Shown here: positions 45,020-55,400 of the stretch, piece by piece
Layout of the letters: the number at the start of each line of letters is the position of its first letter
Position numbering within the stretch: the stretch's first letter is position 1
Assembly: GCA_024398965.1 (NCBI GenBank)
Contig: JAKSIF010000008.1
Coordinates: 36,704 to 100,703 of the forward strand
Source: Fibrobacter sp.
GTDB taxonomy: Bacteria; Fibrobacterota; Fibrobacteria; Fibrobacterales; Fibrobacteraceae
DNA length: 64,000 bases
Direction: 5' to 3'
Notes under the pieces: generated by a model
Told to the model about the DNA's origin: nothing
Seen by the model: only the letters and a program-made list of their open reading frames with translations
Databases searched by the model: none
Translations under genes and position numbers: made by a program

Positions 45020-46642
45020 CTATCGGTTCCGGTTCTTCTCTGCGTTCTTCTTGATTCGTTCCAGGAAGTGCCTTGGAGGAAGCCTGAGTGTAAGGCCTAG
45101 GTAGGCATTGTCCCAGAGATCTTCTGCATGGACCCAGCCGATTTCGATGCCTACCAGGTTTGCAAGTTCTATAAAGCCGCCAAGATAATAGGTGGGTAAG
45201 TCGTCGTCCATGACGTAGTTGAACCTTACGCCGCCATTTATTTCTTCGCCGAGGCTCAATTCTGCCGTAAGCACAGGAACGGTGGAACTGTAGATGTTTA
45301 CCTCGTCGCATTCTTCTTCGCCATAGTACGAATCGCAGAATTCGTAATTGACCCTGTTGTTTGCGATGCCGCCACCTATGCCGATGGCGAAACTCCTGGT
45401 GAATTCAAAAACCAAAAGCCCGCTTAGGTAGGGCGTAAATTGGGATATGGAATCGTTCTCGCCTAGGTAGTAGCCATCGAATCCTTTGGCGGAACTGGCT
45501 TCGTCAAAGGCCATGTAGACGCCTCCCAGAATCTGGAAGGTTACGTTGAATCCGCTTTCACTAGCTTTGGGGGATTCGTTGTCTTCCTTGGGAGTGGGCT
45601 TCGGGTAATCATTGTCCTCGTCGTCGTTACCGTATGACTTGTAGGAAGCCTTGTAACTTTTGGGTGTACTGTTGCGGACTGCCTTTGGTGCGACCGGTTC
45701 TTCAGTTTTTTTGTCGCTCCATGCGAATCGACCCTTGAGCCCGTTCTTGACCTCATCCTCATAAAGATTGATTTTGTCGTGCCAGCGAACGTCGTTCCTG
45801 GCCAGATGAATGTTCATTCCGTGCTTGCTGATACTGATGGTAAAGATTGTGGAGCCGCTGGAAAATCCGTAGTCGAATAGCTGACGCCCGTTCAGAAAAT
45901 ATACGCCGTTGATTCCATTCAAGGTCTTGACAGAAAGAGAGGTTCTTCCGTAATTCTTTTCGACATCGAAATACAGGGAGCCTTTCTTGTTCTTTGCCTG
46001 TGACTTGCTGTTTTCTATCAGGTCCTGGAATACCGGGGCCAGGTTTCCGCTGTTGTCGCTGTGGAGTATAATTGAACCGCAGGCTGCGTACCAATGCTGC
46101 ATCTGTTCTTCAAGCTGAGTCGTGGCGCTGGTCTTTGGCTGTAGGGTAAAATCGTAGCTGATTTCAATGCCGTCGTTGGGGAGGGGTTCCGCGGCGTAGT
46201 CTCCTTCCAGCGTGTAGAATCGGGCAGGGTAGAAGGCTTCGATCTGGAGGGCTTCATAGCAGAGGTTGATCGCCTGGCGTTTTTTTTCGACGGAGTTGAA
46301 AAGCTTGGTGGAGCTAAGGCGGATTTCGCCTGTAATTCTAAAGAAGGACGTTTCGAATTCGGGCAGTTCCGTTTCGTAGAAGCTTCCGCATTCCGTGTCC
46401 AGCGTTTCGGTGAGGGAAATGGAACCGCATCGTTCGTTCATGACCTCAATGCGGCCTGCTTCTTCCCAGAGTTCGTTCAGCTGTTCCTTTTCGTAGTCGG
46501 AAAGTTCTTCGCTTTCACGCATCTCCTTCAACTGGGAAATCTTGCTTTGGATGTTCTCTACGGATGTGGTCGTTACGAACCTGGGCTCTGCCCAGACAAG
46601 GCTAATGCCAATCATCAGTATGGTCAGTAGAACGTTACGCAT
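45020..46642 (-). CDS. Exported protein with C-terminal beta-barrel-like region
   Basis: 540 residues. A signal peptide ends VWA-EP. Residues about 20-60 are a Glu-rich coiled helix, about 100-300 contain beta strands with four or more Cys, and about 310-370 form a Pro/Lys/Ser/Asp-rich linker (NDDEDNDYPKPTPKEDNESP). The last 170 residues alternate Gly/aromatic strands (FQILGGVYMAFDEASSA, SFAIGIGGGIANN) like an outer-membrane barrel. Specific function unknown. A TATATT box lies 13 nt before the ATG. It converges on the binding-protein gene. Confidence 0.7.
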   Translation of the reverse strand: MRNVLLTILMIGISLVWAEPRFVTTTSVENIQSKISQLKEMRESEELSDYEKEQLNELWEEAGRIEVMNERCGSISLTETLDTECGSFYETELPEFETSFFRITGEIRLSSTKLFNSVEKKRQAINLCYEALQIEAFYPARFYTLEGDYAAEPLPNDGIEISYDFTLQPKTSATTQLEEQMQHWYAACGSIILHSDNSGNLAPVFQDLIENSKSQAKNKKGSLYFDVEKNYGRTSLSVKTLNGINGVYFLNGRQLFDYGFSSGSTIFTISISKHGMNIHLARNDVRWHDKINLYEDEVKNGLKGRFAWSDKKTEEPVAPKAVRNSTPKSYKASYKSYGNDDEDNDYPKPTPKEDNESPKASESGFNVTFQILGGVYMAFDEASSAKGFDGYYLGENDSISQFTPYLSGLLVFEFTRSFAIGIGGGIANNRVNYEFCDSYYGEEECDEVNIYSSTVPVLTAELSLGEEINGGVRFNYVMDDDLPTYYLGGFIELANLVGIEIGWVHAEDLWDNAYLGLTLRLPPRHFLERIKKNAEKNRNR

Positions 46643-46667
46643 CGTAGGTACCGTAAATATAAATTAA

Positions 46668-46696
46668 AAAAGGCCCCCTGATTCGGGAAGCCTTTT
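46668..46696 (-). terminator. Terminator of the 46734 barrel gene
   Basis: On the minus strand AAAAGGCTTCC pairs with GGGGGCCTTTT (two G-T pairs) around a 7-nt loop and is followed by T's. It lies 37 bp after the stop codon. Confidence 0.75.
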
Positions 46697-46733
46697 GATG
46701 TAATTCAGCAGATTGTGGAATCAGCTCTGCAAA

Positions 46734-47495
46734 TTAGAAGTTGTAGTCTACGCCAACCCAGAGGCCTGCTGCGTCACCGTCCATGTCGCCGGAGCGAACG
46801 ATGAGGCGAGCGTCAAGAAGCATGTTGGGGATAACTGCGAACTTTGCACCGAGCCAGATATTAACCTGGGTGTCGCCAGAGTCGTCTGCACCGAAGTCGC
46901 CATCATTCCAAGTGTCTTCGGTGAGCTGCAGCTTGAACTGGAGGCCGAGATAGGGGGTAATGATGGTGTTGGGAATGGTGTAGCCAGCTTCGCCAGCGAT
47001 ATGGATTTCGAGACCGCGTTCGTAGTTGTCGTGTTCAAAGCCCCAGTCAATGCCTGCTTCAGAACCGAATACGAAACCCGGAACGTTGGTGGGCATGGAG
47101 AACTGTGCACCGAGATAGAGGTCCATTTCGTCAGAGGAAACTTCGTCACCGCCGATGGGGAGGCGGAAGTCGATGAATGCTGCTACGATAGGAGCAACCT
47201 GGTAGCGTGCGCCGATAGTCAAGTCGCGGAGACCGTCACCGCCATTGGGGCAACCGTCGCAATCCACTTCGTTCCAGAACTGATAGCCCCAACCCTGGAG
47301 GGAGAGTTCCAAATTCTGTACAACGGAGTAACGTGCGCCGATCTTGAGGCCTGCCTGAGACCAATCGTCGTCCCAGTCGTAGTAGAGGCCGCCTTCTACG
47401 GTACCCTTGCCGGCTTCCTGAACCGGATAGTAGTCCCAAGTTGCGAAGGATGCTGTTGCGGCAAGTGCTGCAGCCAGTGCGATTTTCTTGAACAT
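46734..47495 (-). CDS. Outer-membrane beta-barrel protein, paralogue A
   Basis: 253 residues from ATG 47495, which has AAGGAG upstream; an in-frame start at 47549 lies in the untranslated region. The signal peptide MFKKIALAAALAATASFA is shared with the next gene. The mature protein consists of alternating strands (GLKIGARYSVVQNLELSLQG, VAAFIDFRLPIGG, NIWLGAKFAVIPNM) and ends in an aromatic residue, VGVDYNF, as expected for barrel assembly. It probably forms a pore or a small barrel in the outer membrane. TAAATTTG at 47525-47532 may be its -10. Confidence 0.8.
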   Translation of the reverse strand: MFKKIALAAALAATASFATWDYYPVQEAGKGTVEGGLYYDWDDDWSQAGLKIGARYSVVQNLELSLQGWGYQFWNEVDCDGCPNGGDGLRDLTIGARYQVAPIVAAFIDFRLPIGGDEVSSDEMDLYLGAQFSMPTNVPGFVFGSEAGIDWGFEHDNYERGLEIHIAGEAGYTIPNTIITPYLGLQFKLQLTEDTWNDGDFGADDSGDTQVNIWLGAKFAVIPNMLLDARLIVRSGDMDGDAAGLWVGVDYNF

Positions 47496-47524
47496 AGTTG
47501 CTCCTTGTTTTTGAATTTCTGCGG

Positions 47525-47532
47525 CAAATTTA
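47525..47532 (-). promoter_or_regulatory. TAAATTTG -10 box of barrel gene A
   Basis: Minus-strand TAAATTTG lies 29 nt before ATG 47495, leaving a leader with an AAGGAG site. No good -35 was found. Confidence 0.4.
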
Positions 47533-47549
47533 GAAATTTTTGACACCAA

Positions 47550-47580
47550 AAAAGCCCCTCCCTTGATAGGAGGAGCTTTT
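47550..47580 (-). terminator. Terminator of the 47601 barrel gene
   Basis: AAAAGCCCCTCC and GGAGGAGCTTTT form a 12-bp stem with one mismatch and a 7-nt loop, followed by T's on the minus strand. Confidence 0.75.
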
Positions 47581-47600
47581 TCTGTCTAATCTTGAAAAAA

Positions 47601-48362
47601 TTAGAAGTTGAACTTTGCGTTCAGGTCGATGGACATCGGAGTGTCTTCGCCGTAGTAGTCTTCGCCTACGCCGAAGCCGAAGGATGCGTCGAGGCTGATC
47701 ATCTGGTTGATGGCGTAGCCAACACCAACGTAGATCCACAGACCGAGGGTACCGCTTTCGTCAGAACCCGGGAGTTCGTCACCGTCGTGGGTGTATTCAC
47801 CCAGGTGCATGTTCATATCAATGCCGACGTACGGGGTAACAGGGCCGCCGAGAACGAAGTCAGCTTCTGCACCGACGTTCAGTTCCCACGGAGGAGAAAC
47901 TTCGTCGTCACCTTCGGTGGTGATGGCGAGGCCAGCTTCAGTACCCAGGTCGATCATGCCGAACTTCTGAGAGAACTGGACACCAAAGTGGAAGTTCCAT
48001 GCGCCTTCTTCGTTGTAAGAATCGTCACCGAACGGGAGGTTCACGTCAACGAAAGCGTTCATGGTGGGCATGAACTGGTAACGGACCATGAGAGGAATGT
48101 TGCCGAGGCCATCTGCTTCCAGATCGTTGCCATCGAAGTCAGAGTAGAAGCGGAACGGAACAGCGAGGCCCAGTTCCAAACCCTGGATAACGGAGTAGCG
48201 AGCGCCGACATACATGCCGAGGTCGCTGTAGTCACCCTGCATGTCGTAGCCTACGCCAACCTTGGCCTGGCCCTTGCCTGCTTCGAGAACGGGGAACTTG
48301 TCCCAGGTTGCAAAGGATGCGGTTGCAGCGAGAGCTGCAGCGAGAGCAATCTTCTTGATCAT
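47601..48362 (-). CDS. Outer-membrane beta-barrel protein, paralogue B
   Basis: 253 residues from ATG 48362 with AGGAG upstream. The signal peptide MIKKIALAAALAATASFA and the first mature residues TWDKFPVLEAGKG are almost the same as in the 46734 gene, so the two arose by tandem duplication. Strands such as KVGVGYDMQGDYSDLGMYVG and FVDVNLPFGDDS and the final LNAKFNF fit an outer-membrane barrel. It has a near-consensus promoter (48400-48428), which suggests abundant expression. Confidence 0.82.
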   Translation of the reverse strand: MIKKIALAAALAATASFATWDKFPVLEAGKGQAKVGVGYDMQGDYSDLGMYVGARYSVIQGLELGLAVPFRFYSDFDGNDLEADGLGNIPLMVRYQFMPTMNAFVDVNLPFGDDSYNEEGAWNFHFGVQFSQKFGMIDLGTEAGLAITTEGDDEVSPPWELNVGAEADFVLGGPVTPYVGIDMNMHLGEYTHDGDELPGSDESGTLGLWIYVGVGYAINQMISLDASFGFGVGEDYYGEDTPMSIDLNAKFNF

Positions 48363-48399
48363 GTTTTTTCTCCTATAGAAGGTTAAGTTGTTTTCCCAT

Positions 48400-48428
48400 A
48401 ATATAGTGTTTAACTCGTTGTCTGTCAA
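48400..48428 (-). promoter_or_regulatory. Promoter TTGACA-17-TATATT of barrel gene B
   Basis: On the minus strand the -35 TTGACA (48423-48428) and the -10 TATATT (48400-48405) are 17 bp apart. This is a near-perfect housekeeping-sigma promoter; the leader would be about 30 nt. Confidence 0.8.
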
Positions 48429-48517
48429 TGAGTTGGATGAAAAATTTCTTACTTTTTGGAAGGGCTGATTTTTGAGGGCAGCGCATTTGCCGAAGGCTTT
48501 ATGCGTTTATTCATAAA

Positions 48518-48556
48518 AAAACACCCGCCACAGGGGTCTGTAGCAGGTGTTTTTTG
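48518..48556 (-). terminator. Terminator of the 48620 gene
   Basis: AAAACACCCGC pairs with GCAGGTGTTTT with one mismatch. T's follow on the minus strand, and also on the plus strand. Confidence 0.7.
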
Positions 48557-48619
48557 TAAAATTTCGCGTTTTTCGCTAAAATTAGGCGAATTTTGCCAAA
48601 ATCTCGATTCTACGATCGA

Positions 48620-49210
48620 TTACATGAACCAGTAGGTTACGCCGAGAGCGAACTGGAGGTTCTTTGCGTCGATTTCTTCGGTGCCAAAGCCATAGTCCAC
48701 TTCTTCAAAGACGTTGGTGAGGCCCATGTTCACGCGGAAGTCGATGTCCAGCATGGGGAGGATGCTGGTGCCAACGCCAAAGGCGAGGCCGAATTCGAAG
48801 GTGTTGGTTTCGGGAACAAATTCATCGGGCACATCTTCGCCATCATAGGCTTCGGAGTGGCTCAGGAGGAAGCCAAGAGTGGGGCCAGCCTGAACGTAGA
48901 ATGCCGGGATAATGGAGAAGCGAACCATAACGGGGATATCCAATGCCCAAGTGGTCATGGTAGCCTTGTCGTCGTCGTCGCCGCAGGAGTTACGCATGTC
49001 GATCATAACGCCCGGAACAACAGCCAGGGGGAGTGCCGGAAGGGTGATCTTTGCTTCAACACCAGCTGCAAAACCGAAGCTGCTGGCGATGTTATCGGCG
49101 TTGTCGCCCCACATGGAGCTCATGTTTGCTGCGGCGTGGCCACCGACGCTGATCTGTGCGAATGCTGCAGATGCGATAACGCAGGCAGCGAGGATGATTT
49201 TCTTGAACAT
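48620..49210 (-). CDS. Small outer-membrane beta-barrel protein
   Basis: 196 residues. The signal peptide ends SAAFA-QI. Eight or so strands (VGGHAAANMSSMWG, FGFAAGVEAKITLP, FEFGLAFGVGTSILPMLDID) and the final GVTYWFM fit a PorT/OMP_b-brl-type small barrel. There is a loop with a Cys and four Asp residues (NSCGDDDDKA). An AGGAG site lies upstream. Function unknown; it is the first of three barrel genes transcribed the same way, each with its own promoter or terminator. Confidence 0.82.
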   Translation of the reverse strand: MFKKIILAACVIASAAFAQISVGGHAAANMSSMWGDNADNIASSFGFAAGVEAKITLPALPLAVVPGVMIDMRNSCGDDDDKATMTTWALDIPVMVRFSIIPAFYVQAGPTLGFLLSHSEAYDGEDVPDEFVPETNTFEFGLAFGVGTSILPMLDIDFRVNMGLTNVFEEVDYGFGTEEIDAKNLQFALGVTYWFM

Positions 49211-49241
49211 TCTGTTCTCCTTTTTTTGTTTGAATGTTTTA

Positions 49242-49272
49242 CAAATATAGCCATGGTGTGGTGGAATGTAAA
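49242..49272 (-). promoter_or_regulatory. Promoter TTTACA-17-TATATTTG
   Basis: On the minus strand the -35 TTTACA (49267-49272) and the -10 TATATT (49244-49249) are 17 bp apart; the -10 is extended to TATATTTG. It drives the 48620 gene with a leader of about 25 nt. Confidence 0.7.
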
Positions 49273-49417
49273 GGGATTTTTCATAAAATGTTACAATATG
49301 CTTACGGGAAACAGGTGGTTGTTCCTCGTCACAGAATATTCCGGTTTGACGTAAAACACAGCCATAATAAGGGGTTTGTGTATATCTTTAGTAAAGAAAA
49401 GTATACTAGAGGGTTTT

Positions 49418-52400
49418 ATGAAGGCAAAAATCAGTTTGTTCTTGTTTACCATGCTCCTGGTTTCGGGCATGGCTTTTGCCGCGGGTGGATATTATAACTT
49501 GGTTTCTATCCAGACTGGTATCAGTTACCCCATGTTCGGAGGTTTTGGTGCCGCCGACTCCACCTTGGTCCTGACCCAGGATGTTAATACCTGTAGAGAC
49601 GCAAGCTGGGCCGTATACTTCAACAATTCCTACCATTCAGCCGACGGTACCGGCAAAATCGGCCGTTATTCCGGCTTTGGCTGGCAGCAGGCATTTTCTG
49701 CAACAGGGCGTTGCGTTGCCTCGGCAGAATCCACCCCTGAGAATCTTTACAAGATGCTCAAGACCCATTGGGTCGATGCCATGGTGGCAAAGAACCTGAG
49801 CCTTGGTAACGATATCGACCTGGGAGAAACTTCTTCTACTGCCGGAAAGTGCGTTGCCAACCATGTCCCGCTGCCCTTCCGCGAAAATACGGTTTTCGAT
49901 GGTCAGTGGAAAAAGATTTCCAACATGTGCTATGTTGGATCGACTATGGATAAGCCTGTTGGATTTTTCGAGTCCGTCAGCAATTCCGTGGTTCAGAGAA
50001 TCGACTTTAATCACGCTCGAGTTGTTGTTAAGGGCGGTTCCAACGATGGTGCCGACTACTATCCCGTAGGTGCGGTGGCCGGTGCTGCAATCCTTTCTAC
50101 CATTGACAGCATTTCCATTGCCAACGATTCCCTCGAGGCACCTCTTGCCGGCGGTGTGGTTGGCGCGTCTATCAATACTACATTGCAGAACATTTCTGGT
50201 GATGAAGATATCTTCATTACTAACGCACAGCTCATTACTACCGGTTACGCAGGTTCTGAATATATCGAAACCGCCGCCAGCACCGATGCCCAGAAGATTT
50301 CTCTTGCTACTCCGTACAGCGTGTTCCTTGGGGGCCTGGCTGGCGTTGTTATCCGCTCCAACGAAGATCCCTCCCTTACGGGAGTCTCGGTCAAGGTAGA
50401 TGTTCACGATTCCGTTTCGGCAAATCGTTCCGCCCTGGGTGGCGCCGTAGGCTTGCTTTTTGCTTCCACTGAAACAATCTCCAACGTAAATGTGCTTGTC
50501 AAGAAAAAGATGAACGAATCCATTCCCTCCCGCATTTCCGGCGGTAGCGCCATGGGTGGCCTTGTGGGTTATGTATCGGTTTTCTACGAGAACAATTCCC
50601 CTGTTTTGGGTCGAGTGACAATTGAAAATAGCTCCTTTGCTGGTGAAATCAAGAACGCCGCCTCAGACGCCATAATTGCAGTTGGCGGTCTTGTGGGCCG
50701 CGATTCATCGCTTGCTCGCATGGGCTTTTCTATCAAGAACAGCTCTGCAGAAGTGACTGTTGACGATAATCTTGAAACTGCAGGTGCTTACCACTACTAT
50801 GCAGGTGGTATCCTGGGGTATAGCAACGACTGTATTAGCTCCGTTGTAGAAGATGACTTTGTTTCTATTACAGGTTCCAAGGCGTCGGGCTCCATCGCTA
50901 TCGCCGCAGAAGGCGATCTCCACGTGCAGACGTTTGTGGGCGGCATTGCCGGCGCAGGCTGCTTTGCCATGGGCGAAGTCGGAATCAAGAACGACACTTC
51001 CGCGGTTGAAATTTCCACCAACATCAAGACCGGTAACGATGAACAGTTCGATTCCGTGACCGTCGGCGGTATCCTTGGTGCGCTGAATGTAGCCGGAAAC
51101 CAGGGCGCCACTCTTTCTAACCTTCTCTACACTGGTAACATTTCTGTAGAAGACGGCCTAGGCTATGTTTTTGCCGGTGGCGTCATTGGCCGATTCCGTG
51201 GTGCCGAAGGTGGTAAGTCCATTAGCTTTAACGATATCATGGTAAAGTCTGCTGGCAAGCTGATTGACTATAACGCAACTGCTGCAAGTAAGCCTGCCGG
51301 AACAAATGTCAAGTCCACGCTTATTGGCGGCCTTTGCGGCAAGTGCCACGAAATCGAAACCATTGAACGGGTGGGTGTAAACGGTGGCATTTCTGTTGCC
51401 GGTAAGTATGCAGGCGACTCCCTGTTTGTGGGCGGCCTTGTTGCCCGTTTCCACAATACGAATCATAACCTTAAGCTCGAAGCGAACTTTACCATTGGTG
51501 ATATTTCCGTAGGTTCCGTTACTGCCGGGGTGAACAAGGTTGGCTACTTGCTGGGCTTTGGCCTCTTGAAGGCTGATGGCTATAGCATTCGTTCCAACTA
51601 CCACTATGGCGAAAATGATCTGGACGTAAATCCCTTTGGCGTCATTAGCGAAACGGATCTTAGCGACGACGGTTTTACCGCAAGCTGGAAGACCAACGAT
51701 CTTATCTTGTTCAATATCCGTAATGGAGAAAACAAGGCTTATACAAACAAGCATCACGACGGTACTGAAATTGGCGAGAACATGAAGAAGTCTTCTTTTG
51801 CCGGTTTCTTGAATGGCGCCTTTGACAAGGAACAGGGCGAAACTTACGCCTGGACATTCGTTGCCGGCAAGAATAACGATTTGCCTCTGTTTGCTGATGG
51901 AAAGAACGATGCTGTTGAACCCGATGCAACAACCCTCGTAGTGACTTTCCTGGACAAGGATGGCGAAACCATTGTTCAAAAGAATGTAGAAGATGGCGCC
52001 TCCCTGGAATTCCCTACAGAAGAGGAAGTTCCTGAATTTGCTGGATGGCACTTTGTTGGCTGGGAAGAAGTAGATGTTGTCACCGTCCATTCGGACTTGT
52101 CTGTAAATGCAATCTACGAAATCAATACTTACGAAGTGAAGTTCTTTGGCAAGGATCAGAAGACCCAGATTGGTGAAACCCAGGTTGTGAACTATGAGGG
52201 TGCAGCAGTTGCTCCCGAAGCTCCGACTCTCGTTGGTTACAATTTCAAGGGCTGGGATTCCTACGCTTTTGAAAGCGTTACCTCGGTCTTGAATATCAAT
52301 GCCGTTTATGAAGCCATTGAGTACGAAGTGACTTTTGCCAATTACGATGGATCGGTTCTTAGTTCAAGCATGGTTGCCTATGACACCTGGGCTCCGGAAC

Positions 52401-55400
52401 CGGTCAACGTTTCTCGTGAAGCTACTGCAGCCTACGAATACACCTTTGTAGGCTGGGATCCCGAAGTTACCGCTGTTGCAGGGGAGGTAACCTACACGGC
52501 GGTTTACGATTCCGTCAAGGTCAAGTATGACGTTGCCTTCTATGACTTTGACGGCAAGCAGATTGGCGAAACCCAGAGCGTAGAATACGGCGCCGCCGCA
52601 GAAGAACCCGAAGCCCCTGTGAGTGCCGGCCGTGTATTCAAGGGCTGGAGCGATAAGACCTTCAAGGAAGTTGTAAAGTCCTTGGAAATCACCGCCCTCT
52701 ACGATAGCGCAAGCTTTAACGTAACACTGCTCGACTACAAGGGCGACACCCTGACTGCTCTTACCGATGTCCTTTACAACAAGGATCTCTCCGGTCAGGC
52801 CAGCCCCGCCCGCGAAGCCACCAAGGAATACGCTTACACCTTCAAGGGCTGGAGCCCGGAACTTGGCAAGGTTGTTTCCGACACCACAGTGAAGGCGGTT
52901 TACGATTCCGTCAAGGTCAAGTATGACGTTGCCTTCTATGACTTTGACGGCAAGCAGATTGGCGAAACCCAGAGCGTAGAATACGGCGCCGCCGCAGAAG
53001 AACCCGAAGCCCCTGTGAGTGCCGGCCGTGTATTCAAGGGCTGGAGCGATAAGACCTTCAAGGAAGTTGTAAAGTCCTTGGAAATCACCGCCCTCTACGA
53101 TAGCGCAAGCTTTAACGTAACACTGCTCGACTACAAGGGCGACACCCTGACTGCTCTTACCGATGTCCTTTACAACAAGGATCTCTCCGGTCAGGCCAGC
53201 CCCGCCCGCGAAGCCACCAAGGAATACGCTTACACCTTCAAGGGCTGGAGCCCGGAACTTGGCAAGGTTGTTTCCGACACCACAGTGAAGGCGGTTTATG
53301 ATTCTGTAAAGGTAAAGTACGATGTAGCCTTCTATGACTTTGACGGCAAGCAGATTGGCGAAACCCAGAGTGTGGAATACGGTGCTGCCGCAGAAGAACC
53401 CGAAGCCCCTGTGAGTGCCGGCCGTGTATTCAAGGGCTGGAGCGATAAGACCTTCAAGGAAGTTGTAAAGTCCTTGGAAATCACCGCCCTCTACGATAGC
53501 GCAAGCTTTAACGTAACACTGCTCGACTACAAGGGCGACACCCTGACTGCTCTTACCGATGTCCTTTACAACAAGGATCTCTCCGGTCAGGCCAGCCCCG
53601 CCCGCGAAGCCACCAAGGAATACGCTTACACCTTCAAGGGCTGGAGCCCGGAACTTGGCAAGGTTGTTTCCGACACCACAGTGAAGGCGGTTTATGATTC
53701 CGTAAAGGTAAAGTACGACGTAGCCTTCTATGACTTTGACGGCAAGCAGATTGGCGAAACCCAGAGCGTGGAATACGGCGCCGCCGCAGTTTTGCCTGCA
53801 GTTCCTGAACGTGAAGGCTTTGATTTTGTTTGCTGGAGCGATTCTGCCCGAGTTGTAACGAACAGCCTGGAAATTCGCCCCATCTATGTGCCGGCGGTTG
53901 TGTCCAGCTCCAGCAGCGAGCCCGAGAGCTCCAGCAGCTCCGAAGAAATCGAAAGTTCCAGCAGTTCCTACCTGTTTGCCGAGAAGATGATTGAAGACTC
54001 TTCCATGGTGCTTACTGGCGATGCCTTCTTCGTTGGTTATAAGGTGTCTGTAGTTGACCCGGCCCTGGCAACAAGCGTACGCCTGGTGGTTACTGGCGAC
54101 AATGGCTACTCTATGGACAAAATCCTGGTCGATTCCCTGGAAACCAGCACCTACAGCGACAGCCTTAGCCTTTTGCGTCTGCCCGCCGGTAACTATACCG
54201 CTGAACTGGTAGTGGCCAACGACTCTGCGGCAGATAGCTTTACTTACAGCTTCTTTGTTCAGCCCGAGATTACGGTAATGGCAAGAAGCTGGCAGATGAT
54301 TTCCATGGCCGGTGTCGACATGAATAAGATGGACCTGGGCCGCGATGCCAGCTTCTACTGGTGGAACGAACAGAACCCCATTGGCGACTACTGGCAGTAC
54401 CGTGCCTACGAAGGCGAAGAACTGGAGGCAACCCGCGGCTACTGGTATGGCACATCCGAGGGCCGTTCCATTGTCCTTCGCGAGGTTACCGGCAAGGTGG
54501 ACTCCTCCATCGTCTGGGATCTAGATAGCCTTTTCAGCGGCTGGAACCTGGTTGCCAACCCCTACAACTGGTATGTGGACCTTTCCAAGGGCAAGAGCGA
54601 CAACGGTGACTCCGTGCAGTTCTGGCGCTGGAATCCGGAAACCTCCGAATACGACATTCCCAAGGTTCTTGGCCCCTACGAGGCAATTTGGGTAAAGGTG
54701 AACCGTGCAACCAGGTGGTCTATGCCCTCGGCTCCGCTGTTCGACCTTGAAAAGATCAGTTCCGACAAGAAATTCTCCTCTATGGAGAAGGTGGCCTCCC
54801 TGCGTAAGGGTGCCGCCCGCAAGGCTTCTGCCTCCAGCTGGACCCTTCTGGCAACCCTTTCCGACAACTACGGCAAGACGGACTCCTGGAACGTTCTTGG
54901 CGCCGGTCTCCAGCCGGAAACCATGGAAAAGGCCCCCCTTGGAATGGGTGAATACGTCCGTATGACCATTGCCGACGGCAAGAAAAAGCTGGCCAAGTCC
55001 GTGAAAAACGTTGCAGACGAGTACGAATGGACCCTGAATGTGGGGGCAAACAGCTCCCGAGACGGAAAAATCGCCTTTGCCGGCGTTTCTGAGCTGAACA
55101 AGCTGGGTTACAGGCTCCTTGTGACCAGCGATGGCAAGACTGCGGAACTGGGCGAGGGCGAAACCTTCCCGGTTGCCCTGGCTAAAATCAGTAAAAAGGT
55201 GAACATCCGTGTAGTAAAAACAGGCGCTGTTGCCTCTTCTCGCCAGATTAGAGGGCTTTCCATGGCTCAGGCTTCCGGAAAGCTCCTGATGCAGGTGGAT
55301 GTGTCCACCGCCCTGGCCGGGGCCGCCTCCCGCTACGTTCTGGTGGATGCCAAGGGCAAGACCGTGGCAAACGGCCGCTTTACCGCCCTGGCTGGCTCCA

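Noticed and set aside
53898..53970. Short AGCTCC-type repeats as a CRISPR or regulatory array
   Set aside because: They encode the Ser/Glu-rich linker of the surface protein in frame.
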